Source of the DNA: Streptomyces violaceoruber
GTDB lineage: Bacteria; Actinomycetota; Actinomycetes; Streptomycetales; Streptomycetaceae
Reading direction: 5' to 3'
NCBI GenBank assembly: GCA_000720805.1
Contig: JODI01000021.1
Coordinates: forward strand, 1-64,000
DNA: 64,000 bases
The position numbers were made by a program, and so were the translations under genes. Shown piece by piece: positions 41,251 through 50,010 of this stretch. The notes under the pieces are model-generated. The model ran no database searches, was not told where the DNA came from, and saw only the letters and a program-made list of their open reading frames with translations. Position 1 is the stretch's first letter. The number at the start of each line of letters is the position of its first letter.

Positions 41251-42672
41251 GTGGGACCACACGGCGGCGGGAACGCGAGCGGATCGGGCGAGGCAGGGAC
41301 CGCGACGGTACGCGAGGGCAGTGCGGGACGGGCTCGCCTCGCGCTGCTCGCTCTGCTGGGCAGCATCCTGGTGCCGCTCGTCGCCGCCGGTCTGCTGAGC
41401 GTGCTGTGGGCGCTGGCCGGCATCGCCGGACTGGCGCTCGCCGCCGTCGGTGTGTGGTGGACCCTGGCGCACACCGGTGCGCTCCGCGCCCTCGGGGCGG
41501 CCCTGTCGGTGGCCGCGCCGGTCGCTGTCCTCGCCCTGTATGCCTCGTTCGGCATGCTGGGGCCGGCGTTGCTGTCCCTGGGCCTGTGGCTGCTGGCCGT
41601 CACGTCGGCACGTACGGCCCTGGGCTCCGGGCACACCGCCTCCGAGCAGTCCGAACAGACGGTCGCCGAGGCGCCCCGCGCTCCCTGGGTCCTCATGAAT
41701 CCGCGCTCCGGTGGCGGCAAGGTGAGCCGCTTCGACCTGGTGGAGAAGGCCCGGGCCGCGGGCTGCCGGGTGGCGCTGCTCGACGTGGGCCGGCACCAGG
41801 ACGTCACCGGACTGGCCCGGCAGGCCGTCGCCGAGGGAGCCGACCTGCTGGCGGTGGCGGGCGGCGACGGCACCCAGGCGCTGGTGGCCGAGGTCGCGGC
41901 GCGCCACGACCTTCCCTTCGTGGTGATTCCCGCCGGTACGCGCAATCACTTCGCCCTCGATCTCGGCCTCGACCGTGACGATCCGGCGGCCGCCCTGGAA
42001 GCCCTGACCCGCGGCGTCGAACTCCGCATCGACCTCGGGTACGCCGCGGACCGGGTCTTCGTCAACAACGCCTCGTTCGGGACGTACGCGTCCGTCGTCA
42101 CCGACCCCGCGTACCGGGACGCCAAGGCCCGCACGACCCTGCGAACCCTCCCCGGTCTCCTCGCCGGCGAGGAGGCGCCCAGACTGCGGGCGCGGGCCGA
42201 CCAGACGTACGTCGACGGACTTCAGGCGCTGCTCGTCAGCAACAATCCCTACGGACGCGCGGTCGACGCGGCCCTTCCGGGACGCAGAGAGCGGCTGGAC
42301 TCGGGACTCCTCGGCGTGGTGTGCGTGCGGGTGGGCAACACCGCTCAGGCGGCGCGCATCGTGCGCGGTCCACGCTCCGGGGGCCTCATCCGGCTGAGCG
42401 CCGGGGTGGTCGTCGTCGAAGCCGACACGGACACGCTCCCGGTGGGCATCGACGGAGAACACGTCGTTCTGCCGTCACCGGTCGTGTGCCGCAGCGCGCC
42501 CGGGGCACTCCGGGTCCGCGTGCCGCGCCGTCGCCCCGGTCCGCCTCGGACGGCCGGGGCCGCGGCCGACTGGCCGCGCGTGGCCCGACTGGCGCTGGGC
42601 CGTCGGTCCCCGGCCCCGGGGCAGCACCGACTCTCCGGCTCAGGGCTGGTTCGTGACGGCCGCGACAGCTGA
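41251..42672 (+). CDS. Diacylglycerol kinase-like lipid kinase with N-terminal membrane domain
   Basis: From GTG 41251 the product is 473 residues. Four hydrophobic helices fill residues 20-130. The second part is a DAGK catalytic domain: LMNPRSGGGKVSRFDL, LLAVAGGDGTQALVAEVAA (GGDGT nucleotide-binding motif), IPAGTRNHFALDLGLDRDD and FVNNASFGTYASVV. Such kinases phosphorylate diacylglycerol or sphingoid lipids; the transmembrane portion would hold it at the membrane. The C-terminal 50 residues are basic and proline-rich. Confidence 0.85.
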   Translation: MGPHGGGNASGSGEAGTATVREGSAGRARLALLALLGSILVPLVAAGLLSVLWALAGIAGLALAAVGVWWTLAHTGALRALGAALSVAAPVAVLALYASFGMLGPALLSLGLWLLAVTSARTALGSGHTASEQSEQTVAEAPRAPWVLMNPRSGGGKVSRFDLVEKARAAGCRVALLDVGRHQDVTGLARQAVAEGADLLAVAGGDGTQALVAEVAARHDLPFVVIPAGTRNHFALDLGLDRDDPAAALEALTRGVELRIDLGYAADRVFVNNASFGTYASVVTDPAYRDAKARTTLRTLPGLLAGEEAPRLRARADQTYVDGLQALLVSNNPYGRAVDAALPGRRERLDSGLLGVVCVRVGNTAQAARIVRGPRSGGLIRLSAGVVVVEADTDTLPVGIDGEHVVLPSPVVCRSAPGALRVRVPRRRPGPPRTAGAAADWPRVARLALGRRSPAPGQHRLSGSGLVRDGRDS

Positions 42673-42938
42673 CTCGGCCAGGCCATGGCCGAGTGACCCG
42701 GTGCAGCGGTCGCGCAGCGGCACACCGGGTACGACGCAGTGAACTGACCTTTGAGCGAGCGGGGTAGCCGCCGCGCCCGAACCGGCGGCGGCCGCGCAGC
42801 GGCAAGGCTCACGCCGATCGCCCACGGCCCACACATGTAGGCCGCCGTCCGGGTGCTTCCGGCCGTGGCTCACCGTCCCCGTGCTGACTCCGCGCTTAGC
42901 GTGCTGAGCACTCCTGTCTCCGGAAAGGGAGAATCAAC

Positions 42939-43376
42939 GTGCTCAAGGGCTTCAAGAACTTCCTGATGCGCGGCGACGTCATCGTGATCGCCGTCGGTCT
43001 GGTCACGGCGCTGGCCTTCTCCACCCTGATCAAGGCGTTCACCGACTTCGTCATCAACCCGATCGTCTCCCGGTTCCAGGGCGGTGGCTCCGCCGGACTG
43101 GGCTGGCAACTCGGGGAGAAGGGGAACGACGCGACGTACCTCGACGTCGGGCAGTTCATCTCGGCGCTGATCTACTTCCTCATCTTCATGGCAGTCGTGT
43201 ACTTCCTGATCGTCGTGCCGTACAAGCGTTCCGAGGCTCGCCGAGGTGTCACCGTCTTCGGGGAGCCACTGCCGGTGAAGACCTGCCCGGCCTGTCTGGC
43301 CGAGGACCTCCCCGAGGCGGCGAGCAAGTGCCGCTACTGCGCCACTCAGCAGCCGCCCGCGGGTGCGCCCGCCTGA
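42939..43376 (+). CDS. mscL: Large-conductance mechanosensitive channel with zinc-ribbon tail
   Basis: This 145-residue protein begins LKGFKNFLMRGDVIVIAVGL, the conserved N-terminal amphipathic helix and first transmembrane helix of MscL, and the second helix is FISALIYFLIFMAVVYFLIVV. It gates in response to membrane tension and releases solutes during osmotic downshock. The usual C-terminal helix bundle is replaced by CPACLAEDLPEAASKCRYC, a four-cysteine zinc-ribbon-like ending. The start is GTG 42939. Confidence 0.93.
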   Translation: MLKGFKNFLMRGDVIVIAVGLVTALAFSTLIKAFTDFVINPIVSRFQGGGSAGLGWQLGEKGNDATYLDVGQFISALIYFLIFMAVVYFLIVVPYKRSEARRGVTVFGEPLPVKTCPACLAEDLPEAASKCRYCATQQPPAGAPA

Positions 43377-43483
43377 CAGGGCCATGGTTCGAACCTGGTC
43401 GGCGGTCCTGACTGAGCGGCACGGCGATCTCCTCCAGTGAAAAACTTTTGCGCGTGCCGGCGGCCGGATGATGAGGTGGCACG

Positions 43484-44446
43484 GTGATCAGCCGCGATGA
43501 GGGGGCGGCCGTTCCGCCGTCGACACTGGCTTGGGTGAGCCGGCAGTTGGCGGACGGTGAACGGATCGTCGGAAGCGAGGCGCTGCACGGCGGTATCACT
43601 GCCGAGATGCGCAGGCTGACTATCTTTACGCCGGACGGAGGCACCCGTCACCTGGTGCTGCGGAGTTACGTCGACCCGTTCTACGTAGAGCACGCCGAGG
43701 ACTGGCTGGGCAGGGAGGTCGGCGCCCTGACCCTGCTCACGGGGACCGGCGTACCGGCTCCTGGACTGGTCGCGGTTGATCCGACCGCCGCGCACTGCGC
43801 GTATCCGTCGCTCCTGATGACACATCTGGCGGGCCGGACGGTCCTCGACGACGAGGGATTGGAGACGCGCGTTCCTCTGCTGGCCCGTCAACTCGTGGCG
43901 ATCCACGCGCTGCGCCCCGCCGAGCGGCCCCGGGAGTATGTGGCGTTGACGACCGCCGACACCGTCGTGGTTCCGGAGGGCGCCGACGCGGCGGTATGGG
44001 CCGCGGCGATCGACGTGATCCGCGGGCCCGTGCCGCCCTGGGAAGGGCGGTTCCTGCACCGGGACTTCCAGCCCGGCAACGTGTTGTTCGACGTCCTGCC
44101 TTCAAGGCCGGCAGGTGCCCGGATCACCGGCGTCGTCGACTGGGCGGCCACCTCCTGGGGCCCGGCGGATCTCGATGTGGCGCACTGCTCCGTCAATCTC
44201 GCACTGCTGCACGGCCCGGCGTGGGGTCTGCGGTTCGCCGAGGCGTACGAGGAGGCCGGCGGGGTGCTGGCCGCGGCCGCGAGCGAGCGGCTGTACTGGC
44301 GGGTGCGAGACGCGCTGGCGTCCTCGGAAGAAGTCCCGTCGGTGCCGCAGCCATGGCGGGAGGCGGGGAGGACAGAGCTGACGACGCGAGCCGTGGAGCA
44401 GCGGCTGGACGCCTATGTCACCGCCCTGATGGACACGCTGGGCTGA
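43484..44446 (+). CDS. Aminoglycoside phosphotransferase (APH)-family kinase
   Basis: This 320-residue protein has the APH/choline-kinase signature RFLHRDFQPGNVLFDVL (catalytic Asp in HRDxxxxN) followed by ITGVVDWAATSWGPADLDVAH, where the aspartate binds magnesium. The N-terminal lobe includes LVLRSYVDPFYVEHAEDWL. Members phosphorylate antibiotics or small alcohols, and many chromosomal copies have unknown substrates. The start is GTG 43484. No resistance claim can be made from the sequence. Confidence 0.85.
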   Translation: MISRDEGAAVPPSTLAWVSRQLADGERIVGSEALHGGITAEMRRLTIFTPDGGTRHLVLRSYVDPFYVEHAEDWLGREVGALTLLTGTGVPAPGLVAVDPTAAHCAYPSLLMTHLAGRTVLDDEGLETRVPLLARQLVAIHALRPAERPREYVALTTADTVVVPEGADAAVWAAAIDVIRGPVPPWEGRFLHRDFQPGNVLFDVLPSRPAGARITGVVDWAATSWGPADLDVAHCSVNLALLHGPAWGLRFAEAYEEAGGVLAAAASERLYWRVRDALASSEEVPSVPQPWREAGRTELTTRAVEQRLDAYVTALMDTLG

Positions 44447-44633
44447 GCCGAGGCGGTCCGGGGCGCGGGGCACGGAGGGGAGCGCCGGGCCCGGCTTCCA
44501 CGCCCGTCCGTCAGGCCGTGTGGTAACCGTCAGGTGCCTCAGTCACTGAAAAGTGCGTTCTTCCATGTCAGCGCACACTCTCCTACGGTTCCTGAGTAAC
44601 CAGCAGAGACCGGACAACAGGGAAGTGGACAGC

Positions 44634-45041
44634 ATGGCTATCAGCCTCGTGAACCCGAGTGGGCTGCCGGAGATCGATGTCTACCGGCAGGTGGCCGTCG
44701 CGACCGGCTCGAAGCTGGTCTTCATGGCCGGGCAGGTCGCCTGGGACGCCAAGGGGGTCACGGTCGGCGAAGGGGACCTCGCCGCTCAGGTCGAGCAGTG
44801 CTACCTCAACGTCGCCACCGCACTGGCCGGGGTCGGGGCGTCCTTCAACGACGTGGCGAAGCTGACCGTCTACGTCGTGGACTGGACCCCGGAGAAGATG
44901 CCCCTGTTCCTGGACGGGGCCGCCCGGGCGGCCGCGAAGCTGGGGGTCACGCCGGTGCCGCCCGCCACCCTGATCGGCGTTGCCGCGCTGGACGTACCCG
45001 AGCACCTGGTCGAGCTCGAGGCCGTCGCGGTCATCGACTGA
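44634..45041 (+). CDS. RidA family enamine/imine deaminase
   Basis: From ATG 44634 (after GGGAAG) the protein has 135 residues, normal for the family. It contains VYRQVAVATGSKLVFMAGQVAWDAKG, AAQVEQCYLNVATALAGVGASFNDVAKLTVYVVD and TPVPPATLIGVAALDVPEHLVELEAVAVI, shown here in pieces of the conserved order. RidA proteins deaminate reactive 2-aminoacrylate. The key arginine of the active site is replaced in the LIGVAAL stretch, so it may be a divergent subfamily with a different reaction. Confidence 0.85.
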   Translation: MAISLVNPSGLPEIDVYRQVAVATGSKLVFMAGQVAWDAKGVTVGEGDLAAQVEQCYLNVATALAGVGASFNDVAKLTVYVVDWTPEKMPLFLDGAARAAAKLGVTPVPPATLIGVAALDVPEHLVELEAVAVID

Positions 45042-45134
45042 GGGTGACCTGCGGCTGCCAGTACCGCCCGGCACTCGTCGGGCAGGTCACCCCGGACGCC
45101 GCTCCTTCTCCCACGGAGACCCATCAGAAGGGCC

Positions 45135-46352
45135 CTAGTCGGCGACCGTACGACGGGGCAGAGGGCCGTGCTCCGGGGCCGGTGCGCTGTCCGGGGCTCG
45201 GCGTCGGCCCGTCGCCGCCAGGGCCAGGGTCACCGTCACCGACGCCGCCGCCATCACCGTCATTCCCGTGGCGGGGGAGGTGAGTTGGGCCGTCGTGCCG
45301 GCGAGGGAGGCGCTCACGCCCTGGAAGGTGAGCCTGCCGGCGGAGTCCAGGCCCAGGGCGTGGCCGGTGAGTTCGTCGGGGACGAGGGTCATCAGGTGTT
45401 CCTGCTGGACGAGGCTCGCGCCGAAGCCCACGGAGGCGACGGTGACGGCGGCGGCCGCCGGCGGGAGGGCCGGCCCGAGCGCGAAGAGCAGGTACGGGAC
45501 GGCCAGCAGCAGGAGCAGGGGGACGCCGAGCCGGGGGCGCCACGCGGGCGGTACGAGGCGGCCGACGGTCACGTCGCCGACGAACATGCCGAGTGCCGCG
45601 CAGGCGAACAGGGTGCCGGCGTCGTGCGGGGCGTAGGAGACGTAGAGCGATTCGCAGCCGACGATCAGGCCGTTGGGGATCCACAGGGCGAGGTAGAGAC
45701 GGCGGCGCGGGCCGGAGGACCACAGGCGGGCGTTGGCGCGCCAGGTCGCCCTCACCGAGAGGCGGCCCGAGGCGCGGGGCGGGCGGGGGGTGAGACCCAG
45801 GCGGGCCGTCGCCGCGGCGAGCACGTACAGCCCCGCCGCGAGCAGGAGGCAGGTGCGCGGGGAGAGGACGGCCAACAGGGCGCCGCCGGTCGCGTAGCCG
45901 GTGATCTGCATGATCCCGCTCATCATGTTGAACACCGAACGCCCCAGCAGATAGCCCTCCTTGGCGAGGATCTCGTTCAGCAGACCCCACAGGACCCCGC
46001 CGCCCAGTGAGGCGACCAGTCCTTCCGCGAGCACGACCGTGAAGACCGCCCACACCGGCAGACCGGGCAGCGCCAGCACCGCCGTACCGGCCGCGAAGGC
46101 GAGGGCGACGCCCGTCGTCGTCGCCCGCGGGGGCAGTCGGTCGGCGCCGGAGAGCAGGAGGGTCGCGCCCAGCACCTGCGCCAGCGACGGACCGAACATG
46201 CTCACCGCGGACAGCAGCGGCGAGCCGGTCGTCCGGTACACCAGCGTGCCGAGCGCCAGCCCGCTCATCGTCTGGGCGACCGTCCTCGCGGAGGAGGAGA
46301 GGAAGAGCGGCGTGAACTCCGGGGTGCGGAAGAGGTGTCGGTAGCTGCGCAT
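45135..46352 (-). CDS. MFS transporter
   Basis: This 405-residue protein has 10-12 transmembrane helices in the MFS pattern (for example LFLSSSARTVAQTMSGLALG, LAEGLVASLGGGVLWGLLNE and LGVPLLLLLAVPYLLFALGP). The start ATG 46352 lies divergent from the ArsR-like gene, with a perfect palindrome between them (46390-46409). It is probably an exporter controlled by that regulator. Confidence 0.88.
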   Translation of the reverse strand: MRSYRHLFRTPEFTPLFLSSSARTVAQTMSGLALGTLVYRTTGSPLLSAVSMFGPSLAQVLGATLLLSGADRLPPRATTTGVALAFAAGTAVLALPGLPVWAVFTVVLAEGLVASLGGGVLWGLLNEILAKEGYLLGRSVFNMMSGIMQITGYATGGALLAVLSPRTCLLLAAGLYVLAAATARLGLTPRPPRASGRLSVRATWRANARLWSSGPRRRLYLALWIPNGLIVGCESLYVSYAPHDAGTLFACAALGMFVGDVTVGRLVPPAWRPRLGVPLLLLLAVPYLLFALGPALPPAAAAVTVASVGFGASLVQQEHLMTLVPDELTGHALGLDSAGRLTFQGVSASLAGTTAQLTSPATGMTVMAAASVTVTLALAATGRRRAPDSAPAPEHGPLPRRTVAD

Positions 46353-46389
46353 ACGCGGAGTCTGGGCGGGCCGGGGAGGGGTCGTTATT

Positions 46390-46409
46390 GTTTCGCGGGA
46401 GCGCGAAAC
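46390..46409. promoter_or_regulatory. Palindromic operator between the MFS and ArsR-like genes
   Basis: GTTTCGCG-GGAG-CGCGAAAC is a perfect 8-bp inverted repeat with a 4-bp spacer, located 37 bp from the MFS start and about 90 bp from the regulator start. It is well placed for the winged-helix regulator to control both genes. Confidence 0.7.
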
Positions 46410-46499
46410 GATCCCGCGTGGCAGGTCGCAGGTCGTAGCCGATAGGCGGCCGTGGGCCGTACGTACAGGCCGTACGGCGTAGGCGTACGAGGAGGACGT

Positions 46500-47492
46500 A
46501 TGGGCTGGTGGCAGGTGAACGCCGATACTCTCGCCGCCAGCCGGTTCGTGCTCTCCCCGCTGGCCGAGACGTTCGCCTGTCTGCAGTTGCTGCACCAGGG
46601 CGAGCCCGCGCACCCGGGCGAACGGGCCTGGCTGCGTGCGCATCTGCCCGGTTACCGGGCCCGTCTGGCCGCCGACCCGGTGACCGCGCTGCTCGTGCGG
46701 GCCGGGCTCGGGCGGGAGTGGCTGGCCGACTTCCTCATGCCCGCCCCGGCGGACCGGGAGACCTTCGAGGAGGGGGTGGCGCGGGTGCGGGCGGCCCGCC
46801 CGGAGGACGCCCGCGCGGACCTGCGGATGTCCCTCGCCGGACCGGTCCCCGCCGAGCTGCACCGCGACGACCTGCCGGAGCGGGCGGCCGGCCTCCTGGA
46901 GTACGTGTGGGCCGAGACCGTACGACCGGACTGGGACCGGCGTCGGCGGGTGCTGGAGGCCGATGTCGTCGCCCGGACCGCGCAGGTGAGCCGGGGCGGC
47001 TGGGCGGCGGTGCTGGACTCGTTGCGGCCGGGGCGGACGCGCTGGCTCGGGGAGAACCGGCTCCAGGTGAACCTGCACGAGTATCCGCCCCGCGAGATCT
47101 CGGGCGCCGAGCTGGTCTTCGTACCGGTCACGCCCCGGTGCGGCTGGGTGTCCTGGGAGGAGCCCAGCCGGTACGCGGTCGTCTACGCGTGCGCCGGCGC
47201 GCTCGCCGACCCGGGCGGGCGGACCGTGTCCGCGAGCCTTGGCGCGCTGCTCGGGCCCGCCCGCGCCTCGGTGCTGGTTCTCCTCGGCTCCCCGCTGAGC
47301 ACCAGCCAGCTGGTCGCGGTGACCGGGCAGGGGCTCGGGTCGGTGGGGCGGCATCTGAAGGTGCTGCTGGAGGCCGGACTGGTGGAGCGGCGGCGGGCGG
47401 GCCGGTCGGTGCTGTATTCGCGGACGGCCGCGGGCGAGGTCGTCGTCAAGGCGTCAGGGTCCGGTCGGGAGCGCGGCGGCCCGCGGGGCTAG
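46500..47492 (+). CDS. ArsR-type winged-helix regulator with large N-terminal domain
   Basis: The protein has 330 residues; ATG 46500 follows AGGAGG. The C-terminal 70 residues are a winged helix (VLVLLGSPLSTSQLVAVTGQ, GLGSVGRHLKVLLEAGLVER and RRAGRSVLYSRT). The first 240 residues form an unassigned domain probably used for ligand binding or dimerisation. It is divergent from the MFS transporter gene with a palindrome between them, so it is a good candidate repressor. Confidence 0.82.
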   Translation: MGWWQVNADTLAASRFVLSPLAETFACLQLLHQGEPAHPGERAWLRAHLPGYRARLAADPVTALLVRAGLGREWLADFLMPAPADRETFEEGVARVRAARPEDARADLRMSLAGPVPAELHRDDLPERAAGLLEYVWAETVRPDWDRRRRVLEADVVARTAQVSRGGWAAVLDSLRPGRTRWLGENRLQVNLHEYPPREISGAELVFVPVTPRCGWVSWEEPSRYAVVYACAGALADPGGRTVSASLGALLGPARASVLVLLGSPLSTSQLVAVTGQGLGSVGRHLKVLLEAGLVERRRAGRSVLYSRTAAGEVVVKASGSGRERGGPRG

Positions 47493-47501
47493 CATCCGAA
47501 C

Positions 47502-48050
47502 ATGACGACTGCAGACAGCAACGGCAATTCTCCCCTTTCCCCCGTCTCCCCCCTCTCCTCCCCCTCTCCCCTCGACACCGAGATCGGCGCCCTCAAGGGC
47601 GGTTCGGCGGACCTTTCGCAGTACGCCGGGCAGGCCGTGCTCGTCGTGAACGTGGCCTCGAAGTGCGGGCTGACCCCGCAGTACAACGGGCTGGAGCGGC
47701 TGCACGAGCAGTACGCCGAACGCGGCTTCACCGTCCTCGGGGTGCCGTGCAACCAGTTCATGGGGCAGGAGCCCGGCAGCGCCGACGAAATCGCCGAGTT
47801 CTGCTCGGCGACGTACGGCGTGACCTTCCCGCTGACCGAGAAGGTCGAGGTCAACGGCGAGGGCCGGCACCCGCTCTACGACCGTCTGGTCGGCTTCGCC
47901 GACGCCGAGGGGCACAGCGGCGACATCCGCTGGAACTTCGAGAAGTTCCTGATCGGACGGGACGGCACGGTCGTGGCCCGCTTCTCCCCGCAGACCGAGC
48001 CGGAGTCGGCGGAGGTCGTGGCCGCGGTCGAGGCGCAGCTGGCCGGTTGA
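47502..48050 (+). CDS. Glutathione peroxidase family protein (thioredoxin-type peroxidase)
   Basis: This 182-residue protein has a Ser/Pro-rich leader (about 25 residues) and then the peroxidase fold. The catalytic cysteine is in VNVASKCGLTPQYNGL, followed by GVPCNQFMGQEPGSADEI and WNFEKFLIGRDGTVVARF. Actinomycetes lack glutathione, so it most likely uses thioredoxin or mycothiol-linked electrons to reduce peroxides. It lies 9 bp after the ArsR-like gene. Confidence 0.9.
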   Translation: MTTADSNGNSPLSPVSPLSSPSPLDTEIGALKGGSADLSQYAGQAVLVVNVASKCGLTPQYNGLERLHEQYAERGFTVLGVPCNQFMGQEPGSADEIAEFCSATYGVTFPLTEKVEVNGEGRHPLYDRLVGFADAEGHSGDIRWNFEKFLIGRDGTVVARFSPQTEPESAEVVAAVEAQLAG

Positions 48051-48102
48051 CCTGCCCCTGAGAACCCGGGGGTACGGGAGCACTGCGGTACCGGGCAGAG
48101 CC

Positions 48103-48143
48103 GAGCCCTCTCGGCAAGGACGGCGATCTGGTCGAGAGGGCTC
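48103..48143 (+). terminator. Terminator downstream of the peroxidase gene
   Basis: An 11-bp perfect inverted repeat (GAGCCCTCTCG and CGAGAGGGCTC) encloses a 19-nt loop. It is 52 bp after the peroxidase stop, and can serve both convergent sides. Confidence 0.7.
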
Positions 48144-48148
48144 CTCAC

Positions 48149-48244
48149 ATGGCGCTGTGCAGTAGTGCGTGCAATTGTGTGTGCGGTTGTGCGTGCAGTT
48201 GTATGTCTGATTGCCTGTGCAGTTGTGTGTGCAATTGTCGGTGA
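48149..48244 (+). CDS. Putative cysteine-rich micropeptide (31 aa)
   Basis: An ATG six bases past the terminator opens a frame of 31 codons that contains 12 cysteines, mostly as CxC pairs (CNCVCGCACSC, then CLCSCVCNC). The underlying DNA is an imperfect GTGTGCAGTTGT-type repeat and is less GC-rich than the surroundings. It resembles a metallothionein-like or RiPP-like peptide in composition, but no good ribosome-binding site is visible and the repeat may simply be non-coding. I list it because the bias toward cysteine is so strong. Confidence 0.3.
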   Translation: MALCSSACNCVCGCACSCMSDCLCSCVCNCR

Positions 48245-48284
48245 CGCATTTCGGCTACGGATGAAGCCAGTGGGAACTTCTCCC

Positions 48285-48479
48285 CTACGCCTTGACCGAG
48301 GCCACGAAGACGTTCCACGCGTCCGCGGGGAACCTCACCTTGATCCCGTCGGGGCCGACCTTGGTGTCCCCCACGTCCAGCGACGTCTCAGTGGTCGACC
48401 GGACCATCACACAGGCGCCGTTGTTGTTCGTGTACGAGGACGTCAGCCACGTTTCCGTGGCACCCAGACGAATTGCCAT
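48285..48479 (-). CDS. DUF397 family protein
   Basis: From ATG 48479 the product is 64 residues with the family pattern TWLTSSYTNNNGACVMVR, then a glycine/aspartate-rich middle (DVGDTKVGPDG) and FPADAWNVFVASVK at the end. DUF397 proteins are typically encoded next to an XRE/DUF5753 regulator, and such pairs behave as regulator and partner in Streptomyces development or toxin-antitoxin-like systems. The XRE gene is the next gene upstream on the same strand (190 bp). Confidence 0.9.
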   Translation of the reverse strand: MAIRLGATETWLTSSYTNNNGACVMVRSTTETSLDVGDTKVGPDGIKVRFPADAWNVFVASVKA

Positions 48480-48671
48480 GTTGTTTGCTCCATTAGGCAG
48501 TAGCACTGTTCGGTTTCCGCCAACCTTCACTGATCGCTGGCGTGATCGACGCTACTCGCCACCCCCTCCTTTCGGAGCAGCCGTTCACTCTTACGTGCGG
48601 CATATTCCAGGTGAGTCTTCCGGCCAAGGCGTGCCGCAGTGTAAGATCCGCCTCTTTTTACTCAGAAGGGC

Positions 48672-49541
48672 TCAACGGTCGTACCCCTGGGCGTACTCCT
48701 TCGCCACGTCCTCGATCAGCTGACGCGACTGGTCGACGTTCAGCGCCTGGGCCCGCAGGTGCTCGTACATCACCGTGTACTTCTGCACGTCGTGCGCCTT
48801 CTCCAGGTACAGGTCGCTGGTGACGCCCTCGATGTACACCACGCTCGAGTCGGCCGCGTCGGAGAACTCCAGGATCGAGTACTGGCCGTTGATGCCGGGA
48901 TGCGCGCCCACGTCGAACGGCAGCACCTGCACGGTGATGTGGGGCCGCTGGGACAACTCGGCCAGGTACTCCAGCTGTTCACGCATCACCTGCCGGCTGC
49001 CCACGACCCGGCGCAGCGCGGCCTCGTCCAGAACCACCCACAGCCTGAGCGGCTCCCCCTCGACGGCGATACGATCCTGCCGTCGCAGCCGGACCTGCGC
49101 GCGCTTGTCGATCTCGGAGTCCGAGGTCTCCGGCGAACCGCCCCTGATGATGGCCTCGGCATAGGCCCGGGTCTGCAACAGCCCGGTGATGATCTGGGGT
49201 TCGTAGACCCGCAGCGACTCGGCGTCGGTCTCCAGGCCGATGTACACGCTGTACGGGATGTCCCCGAACGCGTGCCACCAGCCCTGCTGCCGGGAGTCCT
49301 TGGCCATCTGCATCAGCGACTCGACGATGCGCTGGTCCTCGACCTCGTAGACCCCGCACAGGTCGCGGACGTCGCGCTGGCTGATACTGCGCCGCCCGTT
49401 CTCCAGACGGCTGATCTTCGACTGCGAGACCAGCAGTCGCTCGGCGACTTCCTCGGCCGTCATGCCCCTGAGCTCACGGAGTCGGCGCAGCTCCTGGCCC
49501 AGCCGGCGCCGCCTGACGGTGGGATTGACATTGGACGCCAC
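48672..49541 (-). CDS. XRE family regulator with DUF5753 domain
   Basis: From GTG 49541 (9 nt after GGAGG) the product has 289 residues, normal for the family. The helix-turn-helix is LRELRGMTAEEVAERLLVSQ followed by SKISRLENGRRSISQRDV. The remainder is the DUF5753 ligand-binding-like domain (ESLRVYEPQIITGLLQTRAY, LWVVLDEAALRRVVGS, HITVQVLPFDVGAHPG). Earlier ATGs add only residues that are not conserved. It pairs with the DUF397 gene and may be a WhiJ-like regulator. Confidence 0.9.
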   Translation of the reverse strand: MASNVNPTVRRRRLGQELRRLRELRGMTAEEVAERLLVSQSKISRLENGRRSISQRDVRDLCGVYEVEDQRIVESLMQMAKDSRQQGWWHAFGDIPYSVYIGLETDAESLRVYEPQIITGLLQTRAYAEAIIRGGSPETSDSEIDKRAQVRLRRQDRIAVEGEPLRLWVVLDEAALRRVVGSRQVMREQLEYLAELSQRPHITVQVLPFDVGAHPGINGQYSILEFSDAADSSVVYIEGVTSDLYLEKAHDVQKYTVMYEHLRAQALNVDQSRQLIEDVAKEYAQGYDR

Positions 49542-50010
49542 GGGACGTGCACCTCCGGCTGCGTGCCTCATACTTGCCACTTTGTGTATCTGCTGTTGAG
49601 CAGACTGCCACCAAGGGGCTTCCTACCGCTGGGAAACGGTGGATATGCGCTGCGTGCACGGGGGGTGACGGTTTTTCGCCATACGTCGCCAGGTGTCGCT
49701 CCAGGTCACTTCGCGCCGGCGAGCGTCGCCACGCGTCGTCACCCTTCCTCGCACCTGTCACGCGTCGCGAACGGTCGTCACACCTCCGGGCATGCGGCCG
49801 CGCGGGGCGGCGGGACCGTTCTTCGTCCGGTGGCCCGGACGTACGGTCCCGTCACCCCGCGCGGACCAGCGGCTCCCGGACCGGGTCTTGGGGACTGCGG
49901 TGCGGCGGCTCGGTACAGCGTGGTGCGTGTGCGTGGTGCCCTGTCGTGCGTCGTGCGTGGTGCGTCGTCGCTCGTCGTGCTCGTCGTGCGTGGTGCCGTG
50001 GGACCGCGGC
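49542..50010. other. Intergenic region with degenerate repeats
   Basis: I see no gene. Around 49921-49998 there is a run of related CGTGCGTGGTGC and CGTCGTGC units; around 49690-49760 a looser CGTCGCCACGCGTCGT-type repetition. Confidence 0.5.
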
